From Hofstenia miamia (Eukaryota > Xenacoelomorpha > Acoela): a stretch of DNA of 64,000 bases. A program made the position numbers and the translations under genes. Within the stretch, counting starts at the first letter, position 1. Each line of letters opens with the position of its first letter. The notes below the pieces were generated by a model. That model saw nothing but the letters and a program-made list of their open reading frames with translations, ran no database searches and was not told the origin of the DNA. Shown piece by piece: positions 10,913 to 23,059 of this stretch. The stretch lies in NCBI GenBank assembly GCA_004352715.1, contig SCFE01000004.1, positions 3,300,394 to 3,364,393 on the forward strand, written 5' to 3'.

Positions 10913-13739
10913 ATAAGCTTGAGCAATTTTATAGCTGAAAACGGAATAAATTATTAATCCTAAAATATGTAAAACAAATGGATGCTAATATCTATATAAA
11001 AATATCAAATGGATCTTTCAGAAAATTAAGCCCCTTACAACTCCCGCTTTTATAATCAATTCAAAACCTATGCAATTTATGAGCAAAAATACAATAACCC
11101 ATGTGCTCATTGTTCTTAATAATTCTTATAAAATAAAATTTAGAAGCATTCGATTAATGAAGCAACATTGTATGTGGGTCTGAAAGAGACCACATGAACA
11201 ATCAAACAGTATTATAACAAGGTTAGTGACATTTTTCAACAGAATATCTTGATCTATTTACGTACCAGATAAGGCTATTTACAAGACAATTTTAGTAGTT
11301 CTTCAAGACATTATCAAGCATTCTGCCGGATAAATCATAGTGAGTTAAGGCCTGTATTTATACAACGGTATTTATTTCAAACAAAATGACTCTTTAAATA
11401 TAGGACAGTAGTAAATATACATGTTTTGTTTTTTCATTAAAATATTTAATGTTTTTGCATTAGTGATGACAATCATTTAAATATATATTTTATTTGCTAT
11501 TTAAATTGAAATTTAAATCTAATAATTTTAACAATATAAATCACTAGTTGAATTTTTTTAGAATAAATAGCCATACCAAAACATTTATCATATATCTAGT
11601 CATACTTGTAGAGTTCTTTTTGGAGGCGCGGAGCCAAATTTTCACAAAGCCTTACTCCTGATAATTAACTAAGTTTGTCTGACAGGCTAAATAATATCAA
11701 TAAATGTGGATCTTTGGATTAGCTAAAAGTTATTTGAGCCTGGTATACGATTTTTAAAAACTTTCAAATTATTCCCATACTTATTCTGTTAATAGTGGGT
11801 TCAATAGCCCATGGGAGCAACAACTACAACTGTTTTGTTTAAGCGCGATATTCCAAAGTCAGTTTGTGACGTGGCATGGGCGCGTCTACAAGGGTTCATG
11901 TTTTGGAACGATTTTAAAACTTGAATGAAAGAATCTTTTCCTCCATCTTTGTGTTTTTGGCATTTTGGATATGTTTTTAGATTGTCCGTTATGTGAGTAA
12001 AATTTTGTGGAAATCGCAGATTTTAAAAAATTACTTGGTAATTAGAGCTAACTTAAATTTCTTATTCGTGAGTATTATTGAAATTAGTTTAAGGGTGCAT
12101 TGATTGATATTTAGACAAGATATTTATTTTGTTTTGGCACATAGACAAACACTCATTTGTAAGAACCCAAATGTTTTCCGCGGATAAAATTTGTGCGCAC
12201 TATGAACATTTCGATTTAGGCGTAGAGAGAACGAAGTGAGTCAAAGGTCCCATAGTACAGAGAGCCTAAGAAACCAAGGAAATTTTTATGGTTAAAAATA
12301 TGAACAATACTCAAAGACAAAAATCAATTTAATTGTAATAAAAATGAAAATTTTGTTGGGTTGATGATAAGGATGGTCTTGGGCAGGGTTTTTTTGCAAA
12401 AAAATTGCCGGCTTTCAAAAAACCTGGACTAACTATTGCGTGACAGTGCACGCAAATCAACACAAATGCAGCGATTGCTATACAAACATCAACAATGTGT
12501 CAAAAAATAATATTTAAATTTTAAGTGTTTTAATGTTATACATTAGTTTCTTACTTTCTCCTAAGATTCTATAAATTTACGTTTTTCTATATCAGTTTGA
12601 AGTTTCTTATAAATTTTTGGCATGCCCAACATTCGTCAAACAAACCCGATGGATGGAGCATACAAATGTTCCTAACATGAGCTTGGTCAGATGCGGGCCT
12701 ATATTTGCAACCCATGTCTATTGCTTGGATATGTTTTGTGAAATTTTCTTGTATACCTTAGTTTTTCTCAACGAGATTGTGTAGTAAATTTTTTCATATC
12801 TTAGCAAAAGTTTGAATTTCACCAAGTTAACATAATTGCAAACTTCATACAAAAATACAAAAATATCATATATAAATGTTAATTACATTTCTTATCTGCA
12901 TTTTTTAATAATTTAATTTTTACAATGAAGGGTGTTGTCCGATTTAAAAAATGTTGATTCTTAATATTTTTTGTAAAAAAATTGCTATTTCACAAATATG
13001 ACAGAGCGCATGTCTTAGAATTTCTCTAACCATGCGCAACAATTTCCAATTGGTCAGTTTACAGATCGTAGTAAAGATCGGCTATGGAAAAAGATTTTGT
13101 CTTACGACCAAAATACCCGCTAAAATTCATTTCAGAAAGTTCTAATGATGCCTTTTGATTACACTGTGTAATGAAAAAATATTTATTTCTTAGTTGAGTA
13201 CATTTTTTCGATGCTTCTGGTCAATTTGATATTTCTAAAACGAATTTGATGTTATTTTCACAGTAGAAACAATACTTTAGGAATTATCATGAAATTAAGT
13301 TTAAAGCCTAAATATATGATTGAATATACAAATCGGAAATTGAAATATAATTGAGATTCAAGAAATCCTCAAATAAATTTTAAAATTGCATATGGACATC
13401 TAATTTTATTTTGATTTTAATGTCAGCAGATGTTTTCAGTTGATCTAAAGCCCATGAGGCCAAAATATAGTCTAAATTGAATCATTTTCTAATTACTGTA
13501 ATGGAGATATTATCAAGACTTAGTTTTCAGCAAACATTTTTTAGTGATCAAATAACTAATAAATAGATTGCTTTCATTGATCTGAACCTACAGAAGCTAT
13601 ATGAAGCCAAATAATAAATAACCAAAATTGTCAAGAAATACATTCACTTGACATTTCAGAAAATGAAGTTTAGTAGACATCATCCCTAATAATATTTTAT
13701 TTGATCAATTTAGAAACGTCTCATCCCCGCCCATGTTAA
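10913..13739. other. AT-rich non-coding DNA
   Basis: No supported gene, terminal repeat or RNA gene was seen. CpG is present at ordinary low frequency, with small GC-richer islands near 11830-11890 and 12180-12260. Confidence 0.5.
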
Positions 13740-14052
13740 AGAACTTTTAGTTATTTGCTTGTTTAAAAATTTTTTAACAATATAATAAACAATTTGCTTT
13801 CATGATACATATTTGTATTGTTGTTTTTAAAACTAAGACATTTTCGCGATTTCCCTTAATTGTTCGAAGTATGGGCATGTTTGAATCTTTGCATTGCGCT
13901 TAGTAGTAGGAAAAATCGCCAACTACGGCAAAACAAATCACGGCTAAAGCCTTAGAGCCAAAGGCCCGCTACGTCCAAAGCCTTAAGGCAATTGGCTCTC
14001 TAAGTAAAAATTTATTTTGTCCGGCCGGCTACGGCTAAGAAAATCGCCTTGC
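13740..14052 (-). mobile_element. AGCCG-rich miniature element, diverged inverted copy
   Basis: The reverse complement of about 13770-13960 aligns with 16625-16802, including the blocks TTTGCCGTAGT, CTACTACTAAG, TTCGAACAATTAA and AGTTTTAAAAACAA. The right part carries CGGCTAAAGCC, GGCCGGCTACGGCTAAG and related GGCT/AGCC motifs. The left end lacks the terminal repeat, so the copy is truncated. Confidence 0.65.
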
Positions 14053-14142
14053 CACAGAACACTAACTTAGGCATGGAAGCTAGAACTACTTTAGCTGTAA
14101 CAGTGTGTTGAAGCAAATATTTAGTCAATGTGGTTTACATTA

Positions 14143-14537
14143 TACCCCGTTTACACGTGACATGAGACATGCATGTCTTGTGTTTTCAATGAGCGAATGT
14201 CACGTCTAAACACCCAAAACATATCACAATAATATCGGCAAAAAATATTATCAAATTTTTTGTTAACTTTGATTAGTAATATTGACTAATTTGTGTTAAA
14301 TCGCGGAACAATTGTTAATTAATTTCATTCGAAAACATCCATGTCTCATGTTTTGGGTGTTTACACGGTGACACGAGACAGAAGACACTCGAGAAAATCA
14401 AAATCTTTTGATATTCGAATGTTTTTCAAGTGCTCTACTTGAGAGGTTGAATGTCGCATGTTTTGGGTGTTTAGACGTGACATTCGCTCATTGAAAACAC
14501 AAGACATGCATGTCTCATGTCACGTGTAAACGGGGTA
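14143..14537. mobile_element. PIF/Harbinger-like foldback MITE with TTA target duplication
   Basis: The element is a 395-bp unit with long, near-perfect terminal inverted repeats of about 80 bp, starting TACCCCGTTTACACGTGACA at the left and mirrored at 14458-14537. TTA directly flanks both ends (14140-14142 and 14538-14540), the target-site duplication expected for PIF/Harbinger elements. The middle (about 14337-14385) carries a third, diverged, partial copy of the repeat, so the arms have been internally duplicated. No coding capacity. The arms differ hardly at all, which suggests recent insertion or arm-to-arm conversion. Confidence 0.88.
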
Positions 14538-14767
14538 TTAGCAAACTTTTGGCAGTGTATTCACCATGCATTCTTTTGAATTCTGTTGTTCATGCTGAGA
14601 TTACAAAACTGAAAAAACTTTTTAAGACTAACTAGCCTGATGGCTTGGACAAGTCTCTTCCTCTATTTTGGAGAAAGTGCCCAACACTGTATGATTCAAA
14701 CTTATTTTGGTTATTGTAAAACATTTTTTATTGTTCTTAGGACATTTATTTTTCCTTAGGCACATTT

Positions 14768-14880
14768 AGGTTGTGTTTAACATTTTCTATGGTTTTGAAA
14801 ATCTTTAAATACTTATTTCCACTAATTTTCATTATATTCCCACTCCGCAAAATGATCTCCATTTCCATATACAACCCTGC
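14768..14880. repeat. Dispersed repeat related to 43712-43868
   Basis: TGTGTTTAACATTTTCTATG at the left and CATTTCCATATACAACC at the right match TGTGTTTAGCATTTTCTATG and CATTTCCATATGCAACC at 43.7 kb in the same orientation, with a diverged middle. The family is unknown. A CATTTCCATATGC block also occurs alone near 42357. Short open frames here come from the repeat. Confidence 0.5.
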
Positions 14881-14988
14881 GTCCACTACAACATTCACAT
14901 GGTGTTCCACTGCCAATTCTCTATTCTTGATAGTGACTTTGAATATCTTTGGCAAGTAATCCTTTCGTAGATTTCACTCATCTAAGGT

Positions 14989-15384
14989 TTGAAATCGATT
15001 TTTCATGTTGAGAAATTTAGACAAAATTTTCATAGTGACAAAAAATGCAGCAGTCAATTCTTTGTTGAACATCTTTTTCTCAGAAACAGCTTAATACCTC
15101 TACTAAGAAACATCGGGAAGACTTGGCTGGGGAGCGCAATTTTCCTGAAAATTGTTCAAATTGATTTTCCACTCTTTCATATAGCATTAAATTACACCAA
15201 GCAGATTGTACATAAAATGGTATCGTTCGTCAGCAATAGCTTCTACATTCCCGGTGCTTGTTTGTTAAATTATAAGTTGCAGCCTTTGATTAGTCTTTTC
15301 CATACTATATTTGAGACAATACTACAGGAATGCATGCAAGTGATTTCTAAGAAATATAGCGCTGGCTTAATTGCAACTGATTAG
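14989..15384 (+). other. 131-codon open frame, unrecognised
   Basis: A continuous frame from ATG to TAG, hydrophobic and Phe/Leu/Ile-rich, longer than most chance frames in this AT content. I recognise no domain. No signal peptide is apparent; several stretches could be membrane-spanning only because of composition. It may be a relic of a mobile element, or chance. Confidence 0.2.
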
Positions 15385-16588
15385 TAATTCATCACATGGC
15401 ATATTGACAGTCAGTTATGTCGCCCTCCAGCGAACGAAATTATTAGTGTTACACCATCAACACATTGAGTGAGTTTATTATCCAAATAAGTGATGTTTTA
15501 GGTCTATGTTACATTTCTGAGCTTTCGTTTAAATTACCGAAAAATATTTATTGAAAACTGTGGCTTCATCTACCCAATTAAATGAAATCTGAGCATTTTG
15601 GGATTAGATACAAAGGCGAATTCACTCTGCATTTAACTATATTTAGATAATCTTATGAAAGGTTCCTAAACTCCTACCCTTAGTAATGATTAAACTAATA
15701 TCTGGATGCAAGACAATGTATTTATATCGATTAGACCCTAGAATCTGATCTGAGATTTTTTAGAGGTGTTTTAAACCGATAAATTACATAGTTTTACAAG
15801 AAAACCGTTATCGCGAGTTTATAGTGCAGAATGTAAAGTAGATAAGGGTTGGAAATCAAGAGTTAACTTAGCATGTTGAAGAAGAGAAAGCAATATTTTT
15901 GCACAAAAATAGAGTTAGTGGTAAGTTGAAAGCAAGATAATTTTGATTATGAAATCCAAGCTATATCTAAAATGTCACAGACCTTAATTGTCAGACTGGT
16001 TTTCAATATATGACGTATGCAAAGTACAGCTTGTTGTTAAGTAGATGATTTTATTAAATATTTATAATGCCATTAAATGTATGACGTAATAAAGCATGAA
16101 ATTGCAAATCACTGCTTTTATGTTATCATTCGGTTTACGTCTACAAGCTGAAACGCTTATTTCGTAAGAGACTGTATAATAAATGCTGCAATTTATATAT
16201 ATATATAATATCTGATATTATTTTCAGGTACAATATTAGCAGTTTTTCTTATTAAAAATGAGGCCCATTTCCGGCCATGTAAAAAATGTCGATTTCAGCC
16301 GGAATATGTCTAATTTTGGCCAGATTTTTTATTAGTGTCAATAAACTACATGCTTGAGCCATTTCTAATATCAAAATTTAAAAAAACTTGCGTAGGGTCC
16401 AGTCTTGTTTTAAAATAATTCGTGGCGCCCTTCATGTACTTAGCGATAGCGCCCATATATACATATCAGATAACCTGTACCAGTGTGCCCGAATAAATAA
16501 ATAAATAAACATATATATATATATATATGGAGTAGCGCGGTCAATGAAATTTTGCTTGGTCATAGTCTACCGTGCAAATTAAATTTTA
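15385..16588. other. Non-coding DNA with simple repeats
   Basis: Contains a short TA tract (about 16195-16208), an (AATA)n tract (about 16492-16508) and another TA tract (about 16511-16528). A FGGCC/GGCCA-type GC-richer patch near 16260-16325 is unexplained. No gene is supported. Confidence 0.5.
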
Positions 16589-16900
16589 ACGTTAGCCGGC
16601 TTTTAGCTGTAGCTAGCAGTTAGGCGTGGTTTTCTTTGCCGTAGTCGGCGCTTCCACTACTACTAAGTGAAATACTGCAATTTTCAATAGAACGATTAAA
16701 ATATGCTCATAATTCGAACAATTAAAAAAATGGTCAAAGCGACTAAGTTTTAAAAACAAAAATACAAATAAAATCATGGAAATAAATTGTTCAACAAAAT
16801 GTTCAGAAAGTGAATCTTAGCCGGAATTTTGGCCGTTAAACAATATCTTTGGCCGCAGCTGGCTGTTTAGCCGTTGGTTGCTTCTACTGCCGGCTAACGT
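16589..16900. mobile_element. AGCCG-rich MITE with 12-bp terminal inverted repeats
   Basis: Bounded by ACGTTAGCCGGC (16589-16600) and its exact reverse complement (16889-16900), giving a 312-bp unit. AGCCG/CGGCT motifs are concentrated in the two subterminal 60-70 bp and the centre is AT-rich, the layout of a non-autonomous DNA transposon. The centre matches 13770-13960 in inverse orientation. No clear target duplication is visible, so the superfamily is undetermined. Confidence 0.7.
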
Positions 16901-16936
16901 CAAACTCGTGTCCACGGCCATGGCTGCAGAACACTA

Positions 16937-17550
16937 CAGCTGTGGCCAAAATAATAGAGCACCTATTAATTATTTGGAAGTTTTAATCATATTTGCTAGT
17001 AAAAGTCGTAAAAGTGCATTGAGCTCTATTCATTTTTTGCACCAGCGTTCCTATTTGTTAAATAAAGTACTATATTGATTGCAAATCATTGATTCCGGCC
17101 AGATAAGCAAAAGTTTTATGAACTGTTTGATTTATAGGCTGTAACGCAATTGCTGCATATTTTTGTGAAGGAATAGAGACTGTGACCTTAGCATGTTTAA
17201 ACATGGTCAGGTTAAAGCATATTGGGATGTTGGTTATTCACAAGTAACAATTGCAAATATTTTGAAAATATCTTGCCGTCCTGTATAAAATTCTCTACAC
17301 AATGAACTTGATTTTAGAAAGAATTGTGGTGCATCTCACAAATAAACATCTGCAGATGATCGAGCAATGAAATTGACTGCCATTCAACATAGGGTTATCT
17401 ACTAATTATTGAGTAAATGTTGACTCTATGATTGTCATTTTACTTTAATAATGTATTAAGTGTACTAAGAGTAATAAATTGTTATCGTCATTCTTATATC
17501 CCTAATATTATAAAAATCACGTGGGTGCTCTATTATTTTGGCCACAGCTG
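16937..17550 (+). mobile_element. Tc1-like deletion derivative with perfect 27-bp terminal repeats
   Basis: The ends read CAGCTGTGGCCAAAATAATA... and continue to GAGCACC, mirrored exactly at the right end, with TA on both sides (16935-16936 and 17551-17552) as expected for Tc1/mariner insertion. The 614-bp inside retains the N-terminal helix-turn-helix portion of a transposase (near 17190-17380: HGQVKAYWDVGYSQ, then IANILKISC, then GASHK and SADDRA) with stops, and lacks the DDE catalytic domain. The perfect ends suggest it was moved recently by an intact relative. Confidence 0.88.
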
Positions 17551-17552
17551 TA

Positions 17553-18921
17553 ATATATACATACGTCTAAAGGTTTGTTTTCAATTTGTATGTAATCACT
17601 TGTCTTAAATACTTCATGTCAAGTTCAACATGCTTTTACTTTCAATTAGCATACAGGAATAATATCAACGCAAATTCCTTAAAAGTTTCCGCAAACTTAT
17701 TTTAATGAGGAATTTTGATTCTGCACTGGAGATTATTAAAAAATCGAGCATTGAGTTGTTGGTTTTAAAGAAAACCGTCAAAGAAAAGGAGAGGATTAAT
17801 ATCGCCTCTATATTGCGCAAATCATTTACGTAATAACTATTTTTCCAAAGTAACTGATTTTCGTGCTAAGTGAAAACCGCTAGTTTGCTACATCAAGTAA
17901 ATTCAACAATTGATAAAAATTTAACCATAGCTTTTCCTTCAAAAAAGACGTTCTTTAAGGTGGTATTATTTAATCCGTCATTAACAATGTGCCCTATCAA
18001 AACATGATTGTTGATAAAAGGAAATTATATATAACTCGACAGCATCAAACGTTTGAAATATTTGCAAACTTCCCCAAATGACACTATTTAGTTTCAATGC
18101 TCATAGACCTAATATGTGACCTGTATTGGGCAACTGCTCAAGGAAACAATATTTTATGCGCTATATAAGACTAGTCGTTGTCTGCAGTGGAAGGGCATAG
18201 GCGTATTGAGGGCAAACCAATAGCTTGCTGATACTTAACAAATTGTAATTTCCAGTCAACCAGGACTAAAATATATGGTATCAGGTAGTTGATTCTTCAA
18301 TGTATTCATTCAGTGTTTCTCAAGAATTCCCCCTTTAGGTCATGGGTTTCCATTTCAGAAAAACCTTAACCTATGCCTACGAATTGGGTGGTTCAGCCCA
18401 TTTCCATCTCTGATCTCTACTGGTAATTAATGTACATTAAGTATAAACTTTAACACAACAAGAAAATTGTATCTAATCTATGACGTCAAATATATTCTTG
18501 CTTCAATTTAAAAGACTTTATGATCTCGAATTTTGATCTTTGAGAGCATATGGCAATTGGAAGTACAATAAATATTTTCTTAGAGTCACTTATTACCCTT
18601 ATAAACTCTCAAAAAGTTATTTATTGAAGCACTTAATCGCATAGAATAATTATTTATAGGTATTTAAATATAAGCTATCATTAGATAAAATGAAAGAGTC
18701 ATACCTAATTTATAAGCTTCACACTGGAGTGCGTTATAGTCTTAATCCGCAACAAACTTGACACTAATAAGTGTTACGAATTTGTAAGCAGTAGTAGCAG
18801 GTACGATAGTTGTGTCATATGAACATTTCTGTTGACATGTTAATTCGTATTCATAGCACAATGCACATAAACTACTCCGTATGAATTTAAAAAGAAAACG
18901 CTATGAAAAAATACCTTAAAG
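17553..18921. other. Non-coding DNA, no recognised feature
   Basis: No open frame, repeat end or RNA gene with support. Confidence 0.5.
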
Positions 18922-18923
18922 TA

Positions 18924-20221
18924 CCGAGCTTTTATAAAGTATCCGTGAATTTTGTTTACATTTTTACCCAACAGTTTAATAACTTTTTTATTTTATTTGT
19001 GGTTAAATAGTATTTATTGGGAAATACAAAAACAATATAATTCAAAAAGTTACAAAGTATTTTCAATGTGACCCCTTTGTTATCAATGCACATTTGGAGT
19101 CTTTTTGGTACAGCATCAATAGCATTTGCCAACATTTCCATTGGAATTTCAGTATAGACTTTTAAAATTTTTTCTCTCAATTCCTCTAGAGTTGTTGGTC
19201 GAGGAGAACTATAAACCTGGGTTTTCATGTAGCCCCATAAAAAGAAGTCTGGGGCGAAAGATCCGGACTGCAGGGAGGCCAAAAATTCTCTGTTCGATCA
19301 CTAATTAATCCTCCTGGAAAAAGCTCTTTTAGTGATTCTAGTGACTGATTCGATGTATGTTGACGTGCTCCATTTTGTTGGAATACTGAGCTAGACCACA
19401 TCCTTTTTGCTTTGAGAAATGACACAACTGAATTTTTTATCATTTCCACATATGTTTCTGAGTTTAAGTTTCCATTTGTGATAAAAACTGCTGGAAACAC
19501 GTTTTGAAAAGGCCACCCACACTAATATTTTCTGAGGAAACAATTTTACTTCGTTTAAAACTGATGATGGTTTTGAACATTTTGTCGGTTTACTCTGCCA
19601 CATAAGGTAAAATATGCTTCGTCGGAGAAGACAACTTTCTTGAGTTCATTAGGATCACTGTATAAATCTAAAAGCCATTTGGAAAAATTCAGTCGCTTGA
19701 GATGATGTTAATTTGTCAGTGCCTGCGTTACTTGAATCTTGTATGGCTTCATTTTCAGTTCGTTTCGCATGATTCTCCAGGTACTGGTTTGAGAAATACC
19801 ACACTTACTGGAAACATTACTGGTAGTCGGAAGAATTCCACAGTCTTTGAGGGAATCAATTGCTTCCTGCACCATAAAAGTGTTATCACCAGTGAGAACA
19901 TCACCTCTGCCAGATTTTGGTAATGGTTTGACTGTTCCATGAAGTGTAAATTTATTTATGATATCGCTCACTGTTGAATCAGAAGGACGTTTTCTCTTGT
20001 CCTTGATGTCATGGCGTGTACAAAATTGCGATATAGCTGCTGTCACTGACTTTCCATTCTCAAAGTATAATTCTATCAACTCAACCTTTGTAGACTCCTC
20101 CATTATTGTAAACTAAATGCGAACAAATGATAATCGATATTTGATGTCATGTGATTTTATATTCGGTTCTCATTTTTTAAAATTGAAGATTTAGATTGAT
20201 GGTTACTTTAGAAATGCTCGG
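18924..20221 (-). mobile_element. Full-length but inactive mariner/Tc1-superfamily element
   Basis: Terminal inverted repeats begin CCGAGC and continue AAAGTA-type sequence at both ends (18924-18945; mirrored 20200-20221), with TA target duplications at 18922-18923 and 20222-20223. The 1298-bp length is typical of the superfamily. The transposase runs on the minus strand from ATG at 20103 and is described separately. The ends differ at several positions, so the copy is old. Confidence 0.9.
18956..20103 (-). pseudogene. Mariner/Tc1 transposase, frameshifted with catalytic Asp lost
   Basis: The N-terminal 131 codons are open (20103-19708) and include an insect-pathogen-like or Tc1-type helix-turn-helix (SDSTVSDIINKF; then CGISQTSTWRIMRNEL). 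Frameshifts follow. The first catalytic Asp is readable in SDEAYFTLCGRVNRQN near 19650-19600. The second block reads FQQNGARQHTS instead of FQQDGA: Asn at 19372-19374 replaces the catalytic Asp. The third reads CSPDLSP, then FFLWGYMKTQVYSSPRPTTL after another shift near 19260. The enzyme is therefore dead in two independent ways. The overall architecture is IS630/Tc1/mariner; the exact DDxD spacing class is not assigned. Confidence 0.88.
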
Positions 20222-20223
20222 TA

Positions 20224-22650
20224 TGATTTTACTAACCTCTTAACTTCAATTGATTATAACATTGATGGTTCAATGGAAGTATGCCTGCGTCCGTTATTCT
20301 GTAGCAATTAAAGCCTTTTTAATCTACAATTTCATTTGGTAATGATTCTCATTTACAGCTAGAACGAGAGATGCATGAATTTGTTTTAAGGTTTACAAAT
20401 TGTACCCCACTTGACTAAGTATCATGCTAATAGAATTGAGGAGTGCAATAAAACTTGAGTTAGGAATCAACTGCAAGTAAAACTAACCCTCACTTGAAAT
20501 TGAATGCCTTTATGATTCGAGGGTACCCTGTTTGTCAATAATGATAAAGTTTCTTACTTAAGTGTAACATTATACGAAAATCGAAGTATTAGAAACAATT
20601 AAAAGAAAGTATAAACTATGTTTTTTAACTCTTTTAATACGCAAATATCATTACAGTATGTGCTATGATCTTAGTGGGAATATCCCAAAATAACTGCAAT
20701 TTGCACACTTTAATAAAAATTATTATAAATTTCGGACATTCAATAATTCTATAACGTTTTTTGGAAATACATAATTAGGATTATAACAAACAAAAATTAC
20801 TTTTTACAGACGAATTGTATTGTTTAAAGGAGCTTTTTCAAGCAGATATGGTTTGAATTCATTGCTGAAATGCTGTATTATAAAACGTATTATACGATAA
20901 CACCTATCCTTATCAATATTCAGAATGTGACAGACATACAATGGGGTTCTTCTAAAAAATGTAATTCAATTATTATATAAAATATTTCAACCTACAAGCT
21001 TTGTATTTTAAGTAATAATAATTAGTGCTTTTGAATATTTGAATATCTATATCTACACGTGTATTCCAATCATTGTAATGCCATTTATATGTCCAATGTA
21101 GCACACACGTAGTGATAACCAGTCCTTACTAGCAGGAACTCATTATCATCTGATGCATCACCAGTCTATGACTGGGTTGTTAGTTTTACCAGTGATGGGC
21201 GTGTAGTAGTGTCCATAACAAGTTACATTTCAATAAAGTATGAATAGCTAAATATACTTAGTGCCTTTGTTGTTAATAATAAATACACTTTTATTCATTT
21301 AGTAGGCACTTGTGATTTTCAATAGTTTTTTACTGAAATGCTTCAACATATGACATTGATTGAAAGCTATTAAAAATGTACAGTTTCCCATAATTTTCTA
21401 ATATTTTTGTTTTATATCTCATAAATGCATGATGGTGGCCACCTACCTATGTAAGATTAAAATTTTAACCGGTATGGAATAACTAGTATTTTCAGTACAC
21501 TGTAATATCATTCTTAATATTATTCCACATATTATTGAGAATAGAGGTTTAAAATGTTGTGTATACATAATTATTATTTCCCAATGATCTGTAGAAGTTT
21601 ATTTATATTGAGTGAAATGCACTAGGTAGAACGTGACAATTGAATATTAAAACCTCCCATACGAAAAATAAATAAAATTTGAATTTAGATTATATTAAAC
21701 AATAGCTAAAATGCTTAATAACCATATTTTTGGGAAATTTAATCCATTTAAGATGGGAAACACTGCACACTAACGTACCATTATTTATGTACCAATAGCT
21801 ATGGCCACTTTGCCTAACGCTATCCTAACGTATAAATTAAATAAAATTATTCATAAATATTTAAAAACCTCAAAATTATTTTAAAAATAATGTTTTGGTT
21901 AAACAGAATAGATTTGGGTAAATGGAAAAATATTATTTTAAAATTACTCCTAATTTTCAATGCCAAGGTAATGCCCAATCTTTACATATTTGTATACTTA
22001 TTGTCATCATATATATTTAATACATACTTTTAACTTTATATTTGACAGTTTTTCACAATCGAAAAAGGGTCATTACTGGAGTTGTCGGATGCTTCAACTT
22101 AAAACAGCAGAAAATCTACTGTTGTTCTTTAATAGCATAAACGCAGTTACAATTATATTGCTTGAACATAATTATCCAATTAAATTTGCAAACTTCTTCA
22201 TCCTTATAATTTGAAAATCCTAACTTTCGATATTTTTCAGAAACAGTTACTTCACAGTACAAACAGATTTACTTTTTGTTTGCTATTCATAAATTTATTA
22301 TATTGCATCTAGTTATGACATCACATGCATAAATGTTTTTCTTCATAATTAATTGTATTGCTATACCCACAGCCGCCATCTTTTGTTATTCTAGTAAATC
22401 AATTGCTTATTATGAAAATGTCTTTGATATATTATAAATTTAGAGAAATTTACAATTGGATATTTATAATAATGATATATGTGAATAATTTTTGCAAAAT
22501 TGCAATACTGAAACTCAAATTGTTTCATGACTAGTAATATTAGTTTAGTATAAATTTTTATTTACATTCATTTCAAAAAAAACATTTTTTGTACATCTAA
22601 TAGAAGTCACAAATTCACGATAGTTTTCAAAAGCCAAAATTATTTTCAAA

Positions 22651-22681
<31 letters not shown>

Positions 22682-23059
22682 AAGACATTTCGTTAGATAT
22701 AATTGTAAAGATTTAAATAAATTGAATTGAGAAGTTGAGTTGTATTTCAAGATGAAATTCTTCTGATTACTAGAGAAACGTTATTTGAATATAAAAGATT
22801 AAATTTTTATAATTGCATAAAGATATTCTATTTTTAGAAACAAAAGATTTCTTATGGATGTAGTAGGCGTTTCGTTTTTTCAACAATGTTTCTATTTGTT
22901 CATATTTAAAAGGCTTAGGTCAGCAAAAATATGAAATATCTCTTCTGATATTCTTGATTCATAATAGGAAAACTAGAGCAGAGAGACGTTGATGTACAGG
23001 ATTAAAATGTACTATCATGCATTCAAGCTTAATTTTATTGTGCACGGTCTAAGGTTTCG
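20224..23059. other. AT-rich non-coding DNA
   Basis: No gene is supported. A TA microsatellite lies near 22659-22681. CpG remains present at an ordinary frequency up to about 23059, which sharpens the left edge of the CpG-poor block. Confidence 0.5.
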
